A program made the translations under genes and the position numbers. Below, piece by piece: positions 34,290 through 42,617 of a DNA stretch of 64,000 bases; positions within the stretch are counted from its first letter, which is position 1, and each line of letters starts with the position of its first letter. The stretch is from Flammeovirga pacifica. Lineage in GTDB: Bacteria; Bacteroidota; Bacteroidia; Cytophagales; Flammeovirgaceae. A model generated the notes under the pieces. The model searched no databases. It had not been told where the DNA came from and saw nothing but the letters and a program-made list of their open reading frames with translations. The stretch is taken from contig NZ_JRYR02000001.1 of the NCBI RefSeq assembly GCF_000807855.2, forward strand, positions 4,306,045-4,370,044. The letters are read 5' to 3'.

Positions 34290-34994
34290 TTATTCGAATG
34301 GATTCGAAGGAATAAACTCTCCTTTATCATTTCTATAATATTTAGTTTCGATTTCTTGCCTTAATTTGATATACTTGGCATATTCTCCTTCAAAGGCTAC
34401 TCTTTTGTCGATAGTTTCATCAAATCGATCTAAAAGACAAAGTACCACCTCAGATATTTCTCTTACTGCATTATTATTACCAGGGTTTCCAGTAATATAA
34501 TCACAGTGTCCATTCATCCTGCAATATTCAGTAAATAATGGACTACCATCTCTACCAATCATAAATCGAGTACCTACAGCTTTAGCTAATGAGATATCTA
34601 AAATATCATCAAAAGTAAACATAATCTCTTCTGGTTTTACTCCAGAAAGCTCGTCTACTAAAGGCAATACTTTCACTTTATCCTTTACTAAAAAACAAAC
34701 AGCGTCTAAGTGTTCTCTTTGCGCCCACTTAAATGCAGCTTCGTTATATTCTCCAGTAACTACTGCAGTAAAAGGAATTTTACCATGTTCCAAGTAGTAA
34801 CCAAAGCGTAGCATATTTACACCCATAGAGTCCACTTCAGAAAATGGACTTGGCATATTTCCGCCTTTTACACCATTATTAAAAACGCCATCCCAATCGA
34901 AAATTAGGCCTTTTACGTTTTGTAATTGCTGTAAAAGAGAAGAGGAGGGTGTTACAAACACTCCTCCTCCTTCTACAAATAATTCTTCTCTCAT
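34290..34994 (-). CDS. kdsC: KdsC-like HAD phosphatase (Kdo-8-phosphate phosphatase)
   Basis: A protein of 234 residues, longer than typical KdsC (about 180). The HAD nucleophile is in LIFDWDGVFNNG (DxD), TGE marks motif II, a lysine follows in FLVKDKVKVL, and TFDDILDISLAKAVG is the metal-binding motif, where the usual first Gly is Phe. ITGNPGNNNAVREISEVVL is the KdsC C-terminal signature. A 20-residue N-terminal and a 40-residue C-terminal extension are unusual. It starts 11 bases after the aldolase/CBS gene, in an operon with kdsA, so removal of phosphate from Kdo-8-P is the likely reaction. Confidence 0.85.
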   Translation of the reverse strand: MREELFVEGGGVFVTPSSSLLQQLQNVKGLIFDWDGVFNNGVKGGNMPSPFSEVDSMGVNMLRFGYYLEHGKIPFTAVVTGEYNEAAFKWAQREHLDAVCFLVKDKVKVLPLVDELSGVKPEEIMFTFDDILDISLAKAVGTRFMIGRDGSPLFTEYCRMNGHCDYITGNPGNNNAVREISEVVLCLLDRFDETIDKRVAFEGEYAKYIKLRQEIETKYYRNDKGEFIPSNPFE

Positions 34995-35005
34995 GAGGAG
35001 ATTAA

Positions 35006-36019
35006 TTATTTAACCATATCTTGAACGTCCAACATACCAACAGCTTTACCGTCAAGTGTAACTACTAGTTCGTCAACTTTCTTTTCTTTAATCAAGTTAT
35101 GAGCAGCGAATAATAATTCGTGAGCATCAATAGAAATAGGAGCAGTAAGTCCTAAATCACCAACTTTGATACCTGAAACGTCACCACCTTTCTCAGTAAC
35201 TAAACGACGAAGATCGCCATCAGTAAAGATACCGATAGGAGCTTTTTCACCGTCAATTACAGTAACAGCACCTGTTTTGTAAGTAGTCATAGCTACTAAA
35301 CAATCAGAAACAGTTGTGTCAGGAGTTACAGTAGGGTTGTTCTCAGAGATAACATCACCTACACGCTCAGTCATTAAACGAGTATCGTTTACGAATTGAT
35401 CTGTACCAATTTTAGTGAAGTGGTTGTCAGTCAACTGCTTCATGATTTTCCAAGGTACAGTAATTGTGTGTACACCAAGTTCTACAGCATCACGGATGTG
35501 TTGGATTGTACGAACTGATGAGAACATAATTTTAGTATTGTAACCGTAGTAGTTTACAGCTTCAACACACTGCTCAACTAAACCAAGAGCGTCATGACCT
35601 TGATCTTGAAGACGACCAACAAGTGGACAAACATAAGTTGCACCAGCTTGCATAGCCATATAAGCTTGTTGGATAGTATATACTAAGTGGATATTTACTT
35701 TAAAGCCCTCTTTTACCAACATAGAACAAGCTTTCAAACCTTCCATTGATACTGGAATTTTGTAAACTGTTTTATCACGGTCAAGACCTAAAGCTTCTTG
35801 TCTTTTTGCTTCTGCAACAATTTCGTCAGCTGTATCACCTAAAGCTTCGATTTGAAGTACAGGTACAATTTTAGAAAGTTCTACGATAGTACCGTCGATA
35901 TCAGTGATACCATGACGGGCCATAAAAGTAGGAGTTGTAGTTAATCCAGTCATGAAAGGCAATTGCTCAAAACTAGACTTGATCTCGTTGATCTCAGCAG
36001 AATCTAAATATAATTCCAT
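35006..36019 (-). CDS. fructose-6-phosphate-aldolase/transaldolase-like barrel fused to KdsD-type CBS pair
   Basis: A protein of 337 residues. Residues 1-215 resemble the small transaldolase/FSA family: MELYLDSAEI, GLTTTPTFMA, the Schiff-base lysine Lys87 in VYKIPVS, and AGATYVCPLVGRLQDQG. Residues 217-337 form two CBS domains with GIFTDGDLRR, the same string found in the CBS pair of arabinose-5-phosphate isomerase KdsD. No SIS isomerase domain is present. It sits between kdsA and kdsC with 28 and 11 bases of spacing. I infer a role in arabinose-5-phosphate supply for Kdo, perhaps by aldol addition of a C2 unit to glyceraldehyde-3-phosphate; this is not demonstrated. Confidence 0.85.
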   Translation of the reverse strand: MELYLDSAEINEIKSSFEQLPFMTGLTTTPTFMARHGITDIDGTIVELSKIVPVLQIEALGDTADEIVAEAKRQEALGLDRDKTVYKIPVSMEGLKACSMLVKEGFKVNIHLVYTIQQAYMAMQAGATYVCPLVGRLQDQGHDALGLVEQCVEAVNYYGYNTKIMFSSVRTIQHIRDAVELGVHTITVPWKIMKQLTDNHFTKIGTDQFVNDTRLMTERVGDVISENNPTVTPDTTVSDCLVAMTTYKTGAVTVIDGEKAPIGIFTDGDLRRLVTEKGGDVSGIKVGDLGLTAPISIDAHELLFAAHNLIKEKKVDELVVTLDGKAVGMLDVQDMVK

Positions 36020-36047
36020 TCTATAATAATTTTATCAGTGTTTTTTT

Positions 36048-36893
36048 CTAGTGATTAGGGCTATTTCTATAGCTCAATTCGATATTATGAATATCAATTA
36101 GTGGTTTTAAGAATTCCTCTAATTGAGTAACGTCTAATTGAGAAGCGGCATCACAAAGCGCTTCAGAAGGACATGGGTGAGTTTCTATAAATAAACCATC
36201 CACACCGGCAGCTACACCAGCTCTTGCTAATGTACCTAAGTATTGACGAGCTCCACCATTTGGATCCGCAGAAGGGATACCATATTTACGGATAGAGTGA
36301 GTAACGTCAAATACAACAGGGTAGTCTGTTTTTCTCATTTCATAGAAAGAACGAGGATCTACCACCATATCGTTATAACCAAAAGTGAAACCTCTTTCTG
36401 TTAAAATGATGTTTTTATTTCCAGTTGATTCAACTTTTTGAGCTGGCTTAATCATGTTCTCAGGAGCTAAGAACTGACCGTGTTTGATATTAACTACTTT
36501 TCCTGTTTCTGCAGCACCAACCACAAGGTCAGTTTGCATACATAGGTAAGCAGGGATCTGAATTATATCCAATACTTCTGCTGCAGGTTTTACCTGATCA
36601 GGGTAGTGAACATCTGATACCAATGAAAAACCGAATTCGTCTTTTACTTTCTGAAGAATACGAAGACCTTCCTCAATACCAGGACCTCTGTAGAAGTCTA
36701 CAGAAGAGCGGTTATCTTTTTGGAAAGAAGCCTTATAAATCATAGGGATATTAAGACGTTCAGTAACTTCCTTTAACTTTTCAGCAGTTTTTAACATGAT
36801 GCTCTCGTCCTCGATAACACAAGGTCCAGAGATCAGAAATAATTCGTCAGCGCCACAATTAATATCGCCAACTTTTACTATGTTTTTACTCAT
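36048..36893 (-). CDS. kdsA: 3-deoxy-8-phosphooctulonate synthase
   Basis: An enzyme of 281 residues that condenses phosphoenolpyruvate and arabinose-5-phosphate into Kdo-8-phosphate. Signatures: LISGPCVIEDE, KASFQKDNRSS, RGPGIEEGL, DVTHSIRKYG, and the end block GGARQYLGTLARAGVAAGV. The Cys in SGPC, instead of Asn, indicates the metal-dependent class of KdsA. It is followed by the aldolase/CBS and kdsC genes. kdsB lies 119 bases upstream on the same strand, so all four could be one operon. Confidence 0.97.
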   Translation of the reverse strand: MSKNIVKVGDINCGADELFLISGPCVIEDESIMLKTAEKLKEVTERLNIPMIYKASFQKDNRSSVDFYRGPGIEEGLRILQKVKDEFGFSLVSDVHYPDQVKPAAEVLDIIQIPAYLCMQTDLVVGAAETGKVVNIKHGQFLAPENMIKPAQKVESTGNKNIILTERGFTFGYNDMVVDPRSFYEMRKTDYPVVFDVTHSIRKYGIPSADPNGGARQYLGTLARAGVAAGVDGLFIETHPCPSEALCDAASQLDVTQLEEFLKPLIDIHNIELSYRNSPNH

Positions 36894-37012
36894 TTGTATT
36901 TATTACTCTTTTGAGTGAAATCTCTAAAAAAATAGTACTCGATTCCAACAAGTCGCAATTTAATTTATTTTTGAATTAACGACCAATGATTAACGTTAGG
37001 TATTTGTAAATT

Positions 37013-37768
37013 TTATACTAACTCTTGCATTATATTCCTAACTCGCTCTAAATCTTCTTTAGTATCGACCGGAATACTGTCATGTTCGGTAATTCCTACT
37101 TTAATTTGATAGCCATGTTCTACCCATCTGAGTTGCTCAAGGCTTTCTAATTTTTCTAAAGTAGTAGGTGATAAAGTAGAGAATAACTTTAACGCATCCT
37201 CGGTGTATGCATACAACCCAAGATGTTTATAGAAAGTGGTATGTTGCATCCACTCGCTACGTTTTTTTCCTCTTACAGTTGGAATTACAGCTCTACTAAA
37301 ATACAATGCATTTTTGTTGTGATCGAAGGTTACAAAAACCTCACTTTCATTTTCTAAATCTTGCTGATGTACCACTGGTGTTACCAATGTTGCAAAATTG
37401 GTTTCATCATCAAAACTGTTGACTAGTTCTGTTAATGTAGAAGGTTCTAAAAGAGGTTCATCACCTTGAATGTTGACTACGGCATCAAATCCCGCAGCAG
37501 TTTGTTTGTTCACTAGTTCAAGCGCTTCAAGACATCTTGATGTTCCATTTTCGTGATTAGCAGAAGTCATAATCACTTTACCGCCAAAAGATTCTACAGC
37601 ATCAACGATTCTGAGATCATCAGTGGCTACATAAACATCTTCAATCGCGACTTTAGCTCGTTCATACACATGTTGAATCATCGGTTTACCGCATATATCG
37701 GCTAAAGGTTTCCCTTCTAATCGTGATGATCCATATCGTGCAGGAATAAGTCCTAAAAACTTACGCAT
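37013..37768 (-). CDS. kdsB: CMP-Kdo synthetase
   Basis: An enzyme of 251 residues, usual length, that activates Kdo with CTP. Motifs: IPARYGSSRLEGKPL at the N-terminus, VYVATDD, ENGTSRCLEAL and NIQGDEPLL. It is the upstream member of the Kdo cluster. A -7 promoter element lies 33 bases upstream of its start. The product would be used by WaaA, encoded at 56.2-57.5 kb. Confidence 0.97.
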   Translation of the reverse strand: MRKFLGLIPARYGSSRLEGKPLADICGKPMIQHVYERAKVAIEDVYVATDDLRIVDAVESFGGKVIMTSANHENGTSRCLEALELVNKQTAAGFDAVVNIQGDEPLLEPSTLTELVNSFDDETNFATLVTPVVHQQDLENESEVFVTFDHNKNALYFSRAVIPTVRGKKRSEWMQHTTFYKHLGLYAYTEDALKLFSTLSPTTLEKLESLEQLRWVEHGYQIKVGITEHDSIPVDTKEDLERVRNIMQELV

Positions 37769-37800
37769 ACTAAATATTTGGTTCTTATTCTATTAGGCTA

Positions 37801-37808
37801 CAAAGGTA
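37801..37808 (-). promoter_or_regulatory. -7 element of the kdsB promoter
   Basis: Minus-strand TACCTTTG matches TAnnTTTG exactly; no convincing TTTG stands 19-20 bases upstream. Confidence 0.4.
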
Positions 37809-37858
37809 GCACTTTTGAAATAAGTGATATCATTTCAATTGTAAATAATAACACTAAT

Positions 37859-40800
37859 TTATTCGATAGAGATTTTCCAAGTATGTCCACCACCATCAGT
37901 TTGCCCTCTTAATAAATAGGTATTAGAAGAGAGTTGGCTTGGTAAATAAACAGTATAAACATTGCCATTTACTTGAAATGGTAATTGTGTTTGTATAATT
38001 GTTCCATCTTGATGAATAAGATCGAATTTGAATTGATCAAATTGAGAGGGAACAGTGATATTAACCACACCGTTTTTAACTGGATTTGGATAGATTATAC
38101 TTTTCTCCAATAGTGAGACCACTGAAGAAGTAGGGTCGTCAAGAAAAACTTCAATTTCTTTTGTGATGATATAAGTACAGCCTGCTTCATTGGTAGCAAA
38201 AAGTCTTATTTCATGTGTTCCTTGTTTAGTAAAATTGATATTGACACTAGCTTGGTCGTCTGCATTTAATGAAGATCCATTATGATACCACTCCCAAGTT
38301 ACTGCATCATCTGTTTGTTGTAGCGTGGCTGTTACTTCTCCACCTATATAAGAAACAGAGTCTGATAATAGATAATTATTGATGGTATTTTTGAGTAAAA
38401 CATCAATTTCAATAAAGTTATCGATACTATTATCGATGGAACAAGTGACATAAATGGTGGTATCATTTTCTAGATCAGATAATGTTAATGATGGTCCAAT
38501 GTGAATTGGAGATACCATTAAAGGGTTATCATAAAAGTTAAATGAAGCACATCCATTGGGTGATATAATCACATTAGTATTCTTACATACATTTACTGGA
38601 CTTGTAGCAGAAAGTACCGGTATTGCTACACCTGTTAACTGTACTAAATCTCCATCGTAAATATATCTACCTTGCGATTGTACATAGTAATAATCAATAC
38701 TATCAATTAATACTTGAAATAAACGACCTTTACCTTTTAAAACTTTAGTATCTCCTTCTTGTTTATACAAAGAAAGTGAATCAAAATTATTGGTTCTGAT
38801 ATTTACTAATTCTCCTTCATTTGCTATTTGATGGGCAATTTCTGGAGAAGGTCCTTTTAACCAATGTTCAGCCATTTTTTGAGCAGAATCTAATTGCGTT
38901 TCTAGAATATCGAAACTCTCACCAAAGGAAAGAATAAATCCAACATGTACAGTTTCATTTTGGTTGACATTGGCCAATGAAGCGCCAAATGATGTAGCTA
39001 TATTAGTTCCTGCAATCGCATCTCCAAGAGATTTAGTACCTACACCAGAAGTAAGTGCTTGTATCTTTTCTTGGTCTGTAAAATCTTGACTTATATCTAT
39101 AATTGAATTCGACGGGTCCATCAAATCCATACATTGGAGATGTACCGTTTCATTGGTATTTAACATCCTTACCCCACCAAATAATCCTTGATTTACATGA
39201 AAAAGGAAGATAGTTTGAGTTTCATTATCGTAAAATACTCTAGAACTATCTGTAGGGAAAACAACAGGATTGCCTTGATAACTAAAGTGCCAATCTGTAA
39301 ATAAACCAACGGCCAAGGAGTCTAAGTTACCTGCTCCACTATTGGTAATTTGATATTCAGTGATAATTGATTTATCGAAGTGAGTAGCATATCTACCAAA
39401 TATCTTCTGTGTAATGTCAAGTCCTATTGGGGTAGTTGCGTTACCATCATCATAGTCAAATCGATATTCTGATACAGGGTAGAGGGGATCAGAAGCCGAA
39501 GAGGTGATTTGTTGAATAGTATTTGTACCTCGGAAATCAGCAGATCGTATATCATTTACAGTATTTGTATATGCGGCATCGACCACTTTATTATCAGCTA
39601 CAATCATTAAAGATGTTGCTCTTGTAATTTTGTGGTTACTAAGATTAAGACCATTAGAAGTACCCAATGAGCCATCAGGTCTAAAATATCCCGTAATGTG
39701 GTTAAAGCTAATATATTGCTGTAATGTCAAATTGATTTCGATGTTTTGCCAATCATAATAGTTATTGGCGTCATCAAAAAACTCTAATTTGAAATAATGA
39801 TTTTTATGAAGATTGGTAGAAGGGTCTAATTTAAATACAAATGGTCTGGGAGTACTTGCTTTTTGTAGTTCTAATATTTGGCCAACTGTAATTTGATTTT
39901 CAATGGCTATCATCTCAGGTTCATACGGAGTTAATTTGATTCTGAGGTTACTATTTCCATTTAAAAGATTCTGTAAATCTAAATTGATTTCTATTGTATC
40001 ACCTGGGGCAACAAATACGTCTTCAGTATTGTATTTATTGAATGTAACGTTACTACCTCTAGCAACATGAATGTTATCTTTTTCAGTTAAGGCTCTATGG
40101 GCATCTACAACTCCAAACCCTTGTTTATATTTTAGATTTTCGTTGCCTGCTAAAGTATAGAAGGTAGAATCTGATGTATATCTAATCAGCTCTTTAACTT
40201 GTAAAGCACTTAATTCTGGAAATTCTGATCGAACCAATCCTGCAATACCTGCAACTGTTGGAGATGCAAACGAGGTTCCGTGTTTAACAGAATAAGTACT
40301 ATTTGAATTGGTAGATAAAGAGCCATTTGCTCCGGCTACATCAATTTTATATCCTCTTGTACTCTTTGTATTAACTTTACTTCCATCTACACCTGTAACA
40401 GATAATACATTTTCATAGGATGCTGGATAATAATCTGTAGGAACATTATTATGTAAGTCATTACCTGCCGCAGCAATAAATAAGATATCGTGGTCAGGGT
40501 CTAAGGTGTAATAATCAATTACTTCTTGATAAGAAATTTGATTGCTACCGGGGCTACCCCATGAAAAATTGACGATTTTCACGTTTTGTTGTTCGCAAAT
40601 GTAGACTAACGAGCTTAATCTATTTCTAACAACGGGTAAATAGGTACAATTAAATCCAGAGCCTGTAACTCCTAAATTATTGTCAGTAGTAGCTGCTGCA
40701 CTACCGGCAACTGTAATACCATGTGATGATCCGGATAAATCTGTAGAGTTTTTTCTAAAATTCCATCCGTGAATATCATCTATGTAGCCGTTGTTGTCAT

Positions 40801-41389
40801 CATCTACTCCATCAAAACCATTTTGTTCTATTTCATTTACATATAAATTTCCCATCAGGTCTTCATGATTAATTTCAAAACCTGAATCATGAATACCTAT
40901 AACAACATCACTACTTCCTTGGCTAATATCCCAGGCTTGATTTAAGTTATGAATGTTGATTGAAAATTGTTCGCCACTTCTAGTATCATTAGGTGTATAC
41001 AAATCTCCAACATATTCATCGATTTCGATGTATTCAACAAGCGGGTGTTGTTTTAATTTTTTTATTGCGTCCTCAACATTGTGTCCTGCTTGAAGTTCAA
41101 TTTCTAAAATATCAGGAAAAGGTCTTGGGAAAAATCTTTCTGTTGATAAGTTATGCACTCTTCTTTGTATTAAGTGCATATAGAACTTTGGACGAAGCAT
41201 TTTTGCAGGCTCGTCTTTATCTTCTAAATAACTTCTAGCCCAGGGGCCGAAGACTTGATTTTGGTCTCCTTTGAGTTTTACATACAAAATAGTACTCTCA
41301 TTCTTTGAGTCTTGTGCATACAGAATCGTCGGTAGCAAAAGCATACCGATTAAAATTATACAGATGTTTGGGAATCTAAATAATTTCAT
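37859..41389 (-). CDS. T9SS-secreted subtilisin-like serine protease (S8)
   Basis: A protein of 1176 residues. Signal peptide at 1-26 (ILYAQ end), then a propeptide-like segment (RVHNLSTERFFPRP to YVGD, about 30-130). The S8 catalytic triad is complete: Asp168 in GIHDSG, His223 in SSHGITVAG, Ser373 in HGTSFASP, with the oxyanion Asn310 in AAAGND. Long strand-rich and PKD-like domains follow, and the C-terminus is a type A sorting domain starting at IYPNPVKNGVVNI. It should be exported by T9SS and attached to or released from the cell surface. Monocistronic. Confidence 0.93.
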   Translation of the reverse strand: MKLFRFPNICIILIGMLLLPTILYAQDSKNESTILYVKLKGDQNQVFGPWARSYLEDKDEPAKMLRPKFYMHLIQRRVHNLSTERFFPRPFPDILEIELQAGHNVEDAIKKLKQHPLVEYIEIDEYVGDLYTPNDTRSGEQFSINIHNLNQAWDISQGSSDVVIGIHDSGFEINHEDLMGNLYVNEIEQNGFDGVDDDNNGYIDDIHGWNFRKNSTDLSGSSHGITVAGSAAATTDNNLGVTGSGFNCTYLPVVRNRLSSLVYICEQQNVKIVNFSWGSPGSNQISYQEVIDYYTLDPDHDILFIAAAGNDLHNNVPTDYYPASYENVLSVTGVDGSKVNTKSTRGYKIDVAGANGSLSTNSNSTYSVKHGTSFASPTVAGIAGLVRSEFPELSALQVKELIRYTSDSTFYTLAGNENLKYKQGFGVVDAHRALTEKDNIHVARGSNVTFNKYNTEDVFVAPGDTIEINLDLQNLLNGNSNLRIKLTPYEPEMIAIENQITVGQILELQKASTPRPFVFKLDPSTNLHKNHYFKLEFFDDANNYYDWQNIEINLTLQQYISFNHITGYFRPDGSLGTSNGLNLSNHKITRATSLMIVADNKVVDAAYTNTVNDIRSADFRGTNTIQQITSSASDPLYPVSEYRFDYDDGNATTPIGLDITQKIFGRYATHFDKSIITEYQITNSGAGNLDSLAVGLFTDWHFSYQGNPVVFPTDSSRVFYDNETQTIFLFHVNQGLFGGVRMLNTNETVHLQCMDLMDPSNSIIDISQDFTDQEKIQALTSGVGTKSLGDAIAGTNIATSFGASLANVNQNETVHVGFILSFGESFDILETQLDSAQKMAEHWLKGPSPEIAHQIANEGELVNIRTNNFDSLSLYKQEGDTKVLKGKGRLFQVLIDSIDYYYVQSQGRYIYDGDLVQLTGVAIPVLSATSPVNVCKNTNVIISPNGCASFNFYDNPLMVSPIHIGPSLTLSDLENDTTIYVTCSIDNSIDNFIEIDVLLKNTINNYLLSDSVSYIGGEVTATLQQTDDAVTWEWYHNGSSLNADDQASVNINFTKQGTHEIRLFATNEAGCTYIITKEIEVFLDDPTSSVVSLLEKSIIYPNPVKNGVVNITVPSQFDQFKFDLIHQDGTIIQTQLPFQVNGNVYTVYLPSQLSSNTYLLRGQTDGGGHTWKISIE

Positions 41390-41416
41390 AAATGGGTTTT
41401 GTGATAGTCGTTTTTT

Positions 41417-41446
41417 GATGAATTAAATTAGGGTTTTTAATTCATC
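41417..41446 (-). promoter_or_regulatory. inverted repeat upstream of the S8 protease gene
   Basis: Perfect ten-base arms GATGAATTAA / TTAATTCATC with a 10-base loop, 28-57 bases upstream of the protease start. No T-run follows on the coding strand, so it is a leader hairpin or operator rather than a terminator. Confidence 0.4.
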
Positions 41447-41612
41447 ATCATTAAAAAAGTAGTATTAAGTAGCTTTATTGCATGTTTTAAAATACTGATA
41501 CTTTTACAAAATAAGCTTATAATCAGATTATTACTGATTAAATATTTCATAAAGATACTTTAAAATTCTGTATCAGAAAAATAAGAGCTTTGTGATGAGG
41601 GATTCAAGTAAT

Positions 41613-42296
41613 CTATTTTGGACTTTTAAACTTTCTTAGACCAATTACTTTTTCAATTAATTGAGGATCATCTGCTAATTTCTTTAATAGAATATTCGCT
41701 TTTTCTCTACCATTTGAAAGGTATTCATCCTCTTTATTCCAATCTAATCGAAATAATTTTCCTTTTGATATTTTACTCACGCCGATCACACGGGCAATAG
41801 GAGCTTGAATAGGTATATTATAGAAGGCAATCTGACGGTCAAAATCGTTTCTTAATACTTGATTTTCAAAAGCACCTTTTATTGTTCTAGAGGTAGTTTT
41901 TAAATCCATGACAACTTCTCCTTCAATAAATAAATCGGGTTTTGCTTTGCAAGCTAACCCAGTGATAGGGTCTTTCCAGAAAACACATTTTTCTATTTGC
42001 ACTCTTGGGTGTGACATCATTTCTTGCATGAGTGTATAATTTCTAGCAGTCTGTGCAATTCTATTAATTCTTTTTGCTTGTTTATCCGGTACGCTTTTTT
42101 CCATTTGTAGCCAACTTTCGGGTTCTAATATGGCAGAATGAAGGTAAGTACCTTCTCGAAGTGCTTTTTTAGGTGTATGAGGCTGTTTTCCTAAAAGTAA
42201 AAGTTGTGCATTTCTGATGTCAGTATTGGCTAATGCTGAATGATTCCTGTATTCAGTTTCATCCATGTCTAAGATGTCGTAAGAAATTTTTGTCAT
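41613..42296 (-). CDS. RecE-like PD-(D/E)XK nuclease (DUF3799-type)
   Basis: A protein of 227 residues with the core of exonuclease VIII/RecE-type nucleases: REGTYLHSAILEPE near the N-terminus, KAKPDL and VMDLKTT (the D-x-K pair of the PD-(D/E)XK fold), and a C-terminal helix-rich part. Such proteins normally occur in prophages with a single-strand annealing partner, but no RecT, phage gene or integrase is near. It is divergent from the kinase-like gene. The role here is unknown; it may be a domesticated phage nuclease. Confidence 0.78.
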   Translation of the reverse strand: MTKISYDILDMDETEYRNHSALANTDIRNAQLLLLGKQPHTPKKALREGTYLHSAILEPESWLQMEKSVPDKQAKRINRIAQTARNYTLMQEMMSHPRVQIEKCVFWKDPITGLACKAKPDLFIEGEVVMDLKTTSRTIKGAFENQVLRNDFDRQIAFYNIPIQAPIARVIGVSKISKGKLFRLDWNKEDEYLSNGREKANILLKKLADDPQLIEKVIGLRKFKSPK

Positions 42297-42325
42297 ATTT
42301 ATCTGCCTCTGTAAAAATTATTTGA

Positions 42326-42357
42326 CAAAGATGCATTAGTAATAAGGGAGGTGCAAA
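42326..42357 (-). promoter_or_regulatory. promoter of the RecE-like nuclease gene
   Basis: Minus strand: TTTG, 20 bases, CATCTTTG; the same CAnnTTTG variant as at 29626 and 30424. Confidence 0.55.
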
Positions 42358-42412
42358 CTTGTTTGAGTAATGTTGGGTATTCAGAAAGAATTATTTTCTT
42401 TATCTGTTATTT

Positions 42413-42439
42413 TTGATGATATATTATATATATCATCAA
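42413..42439. promoter_or_regulatory. 27-base palindrome between divergent genes
   Basis: Perfect 11-base arms TTGATGATATA / TATATCATCAA around five bases, midway between the nuclease and kinase-like genes. Symmetry suggests a dimeric regulator site. No T-run follows. Confidence 0.45.
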
Positions 42440-42617
42440 CATGCTCTTAATTTTTTACGTAATTTTATATATATAAATGTGATGAACTTATTTAAAATTG
42501 AATAATCACATTTTCATAGAAAAATAAGATGTTATTGAGTGCCAAAATTAATGGCCGTTCATGTACGTTAGATATAAATGTTAACCAAGTCTTATCCATT
42601 AGACCGAATCCAAGCAT

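Larger units (their letters stand above)
42297..42617. other. divergent promoter region with a palindrome
   Basis: 321 bases between divergent genes. They hold the promoter of the nuclease gene at 42326-42357 and a 27-base palindrome at 42413-42439. I see no reading frame. Confidence 0.6.

Noticed and set aside
34132-34338. 68-codon plus-strand frame between metF and the Kdo operon
   Set aside because: It overlaps the Kdo operon terminator and the 3' end of kdsC, has no recognisable domain and no promoter or terminator of its own.
37810-37858. Terminator after the S8 protease gene
   Set aside because: Only a partial inverted repeat without a T-run is seen, so no terminator is claimed.
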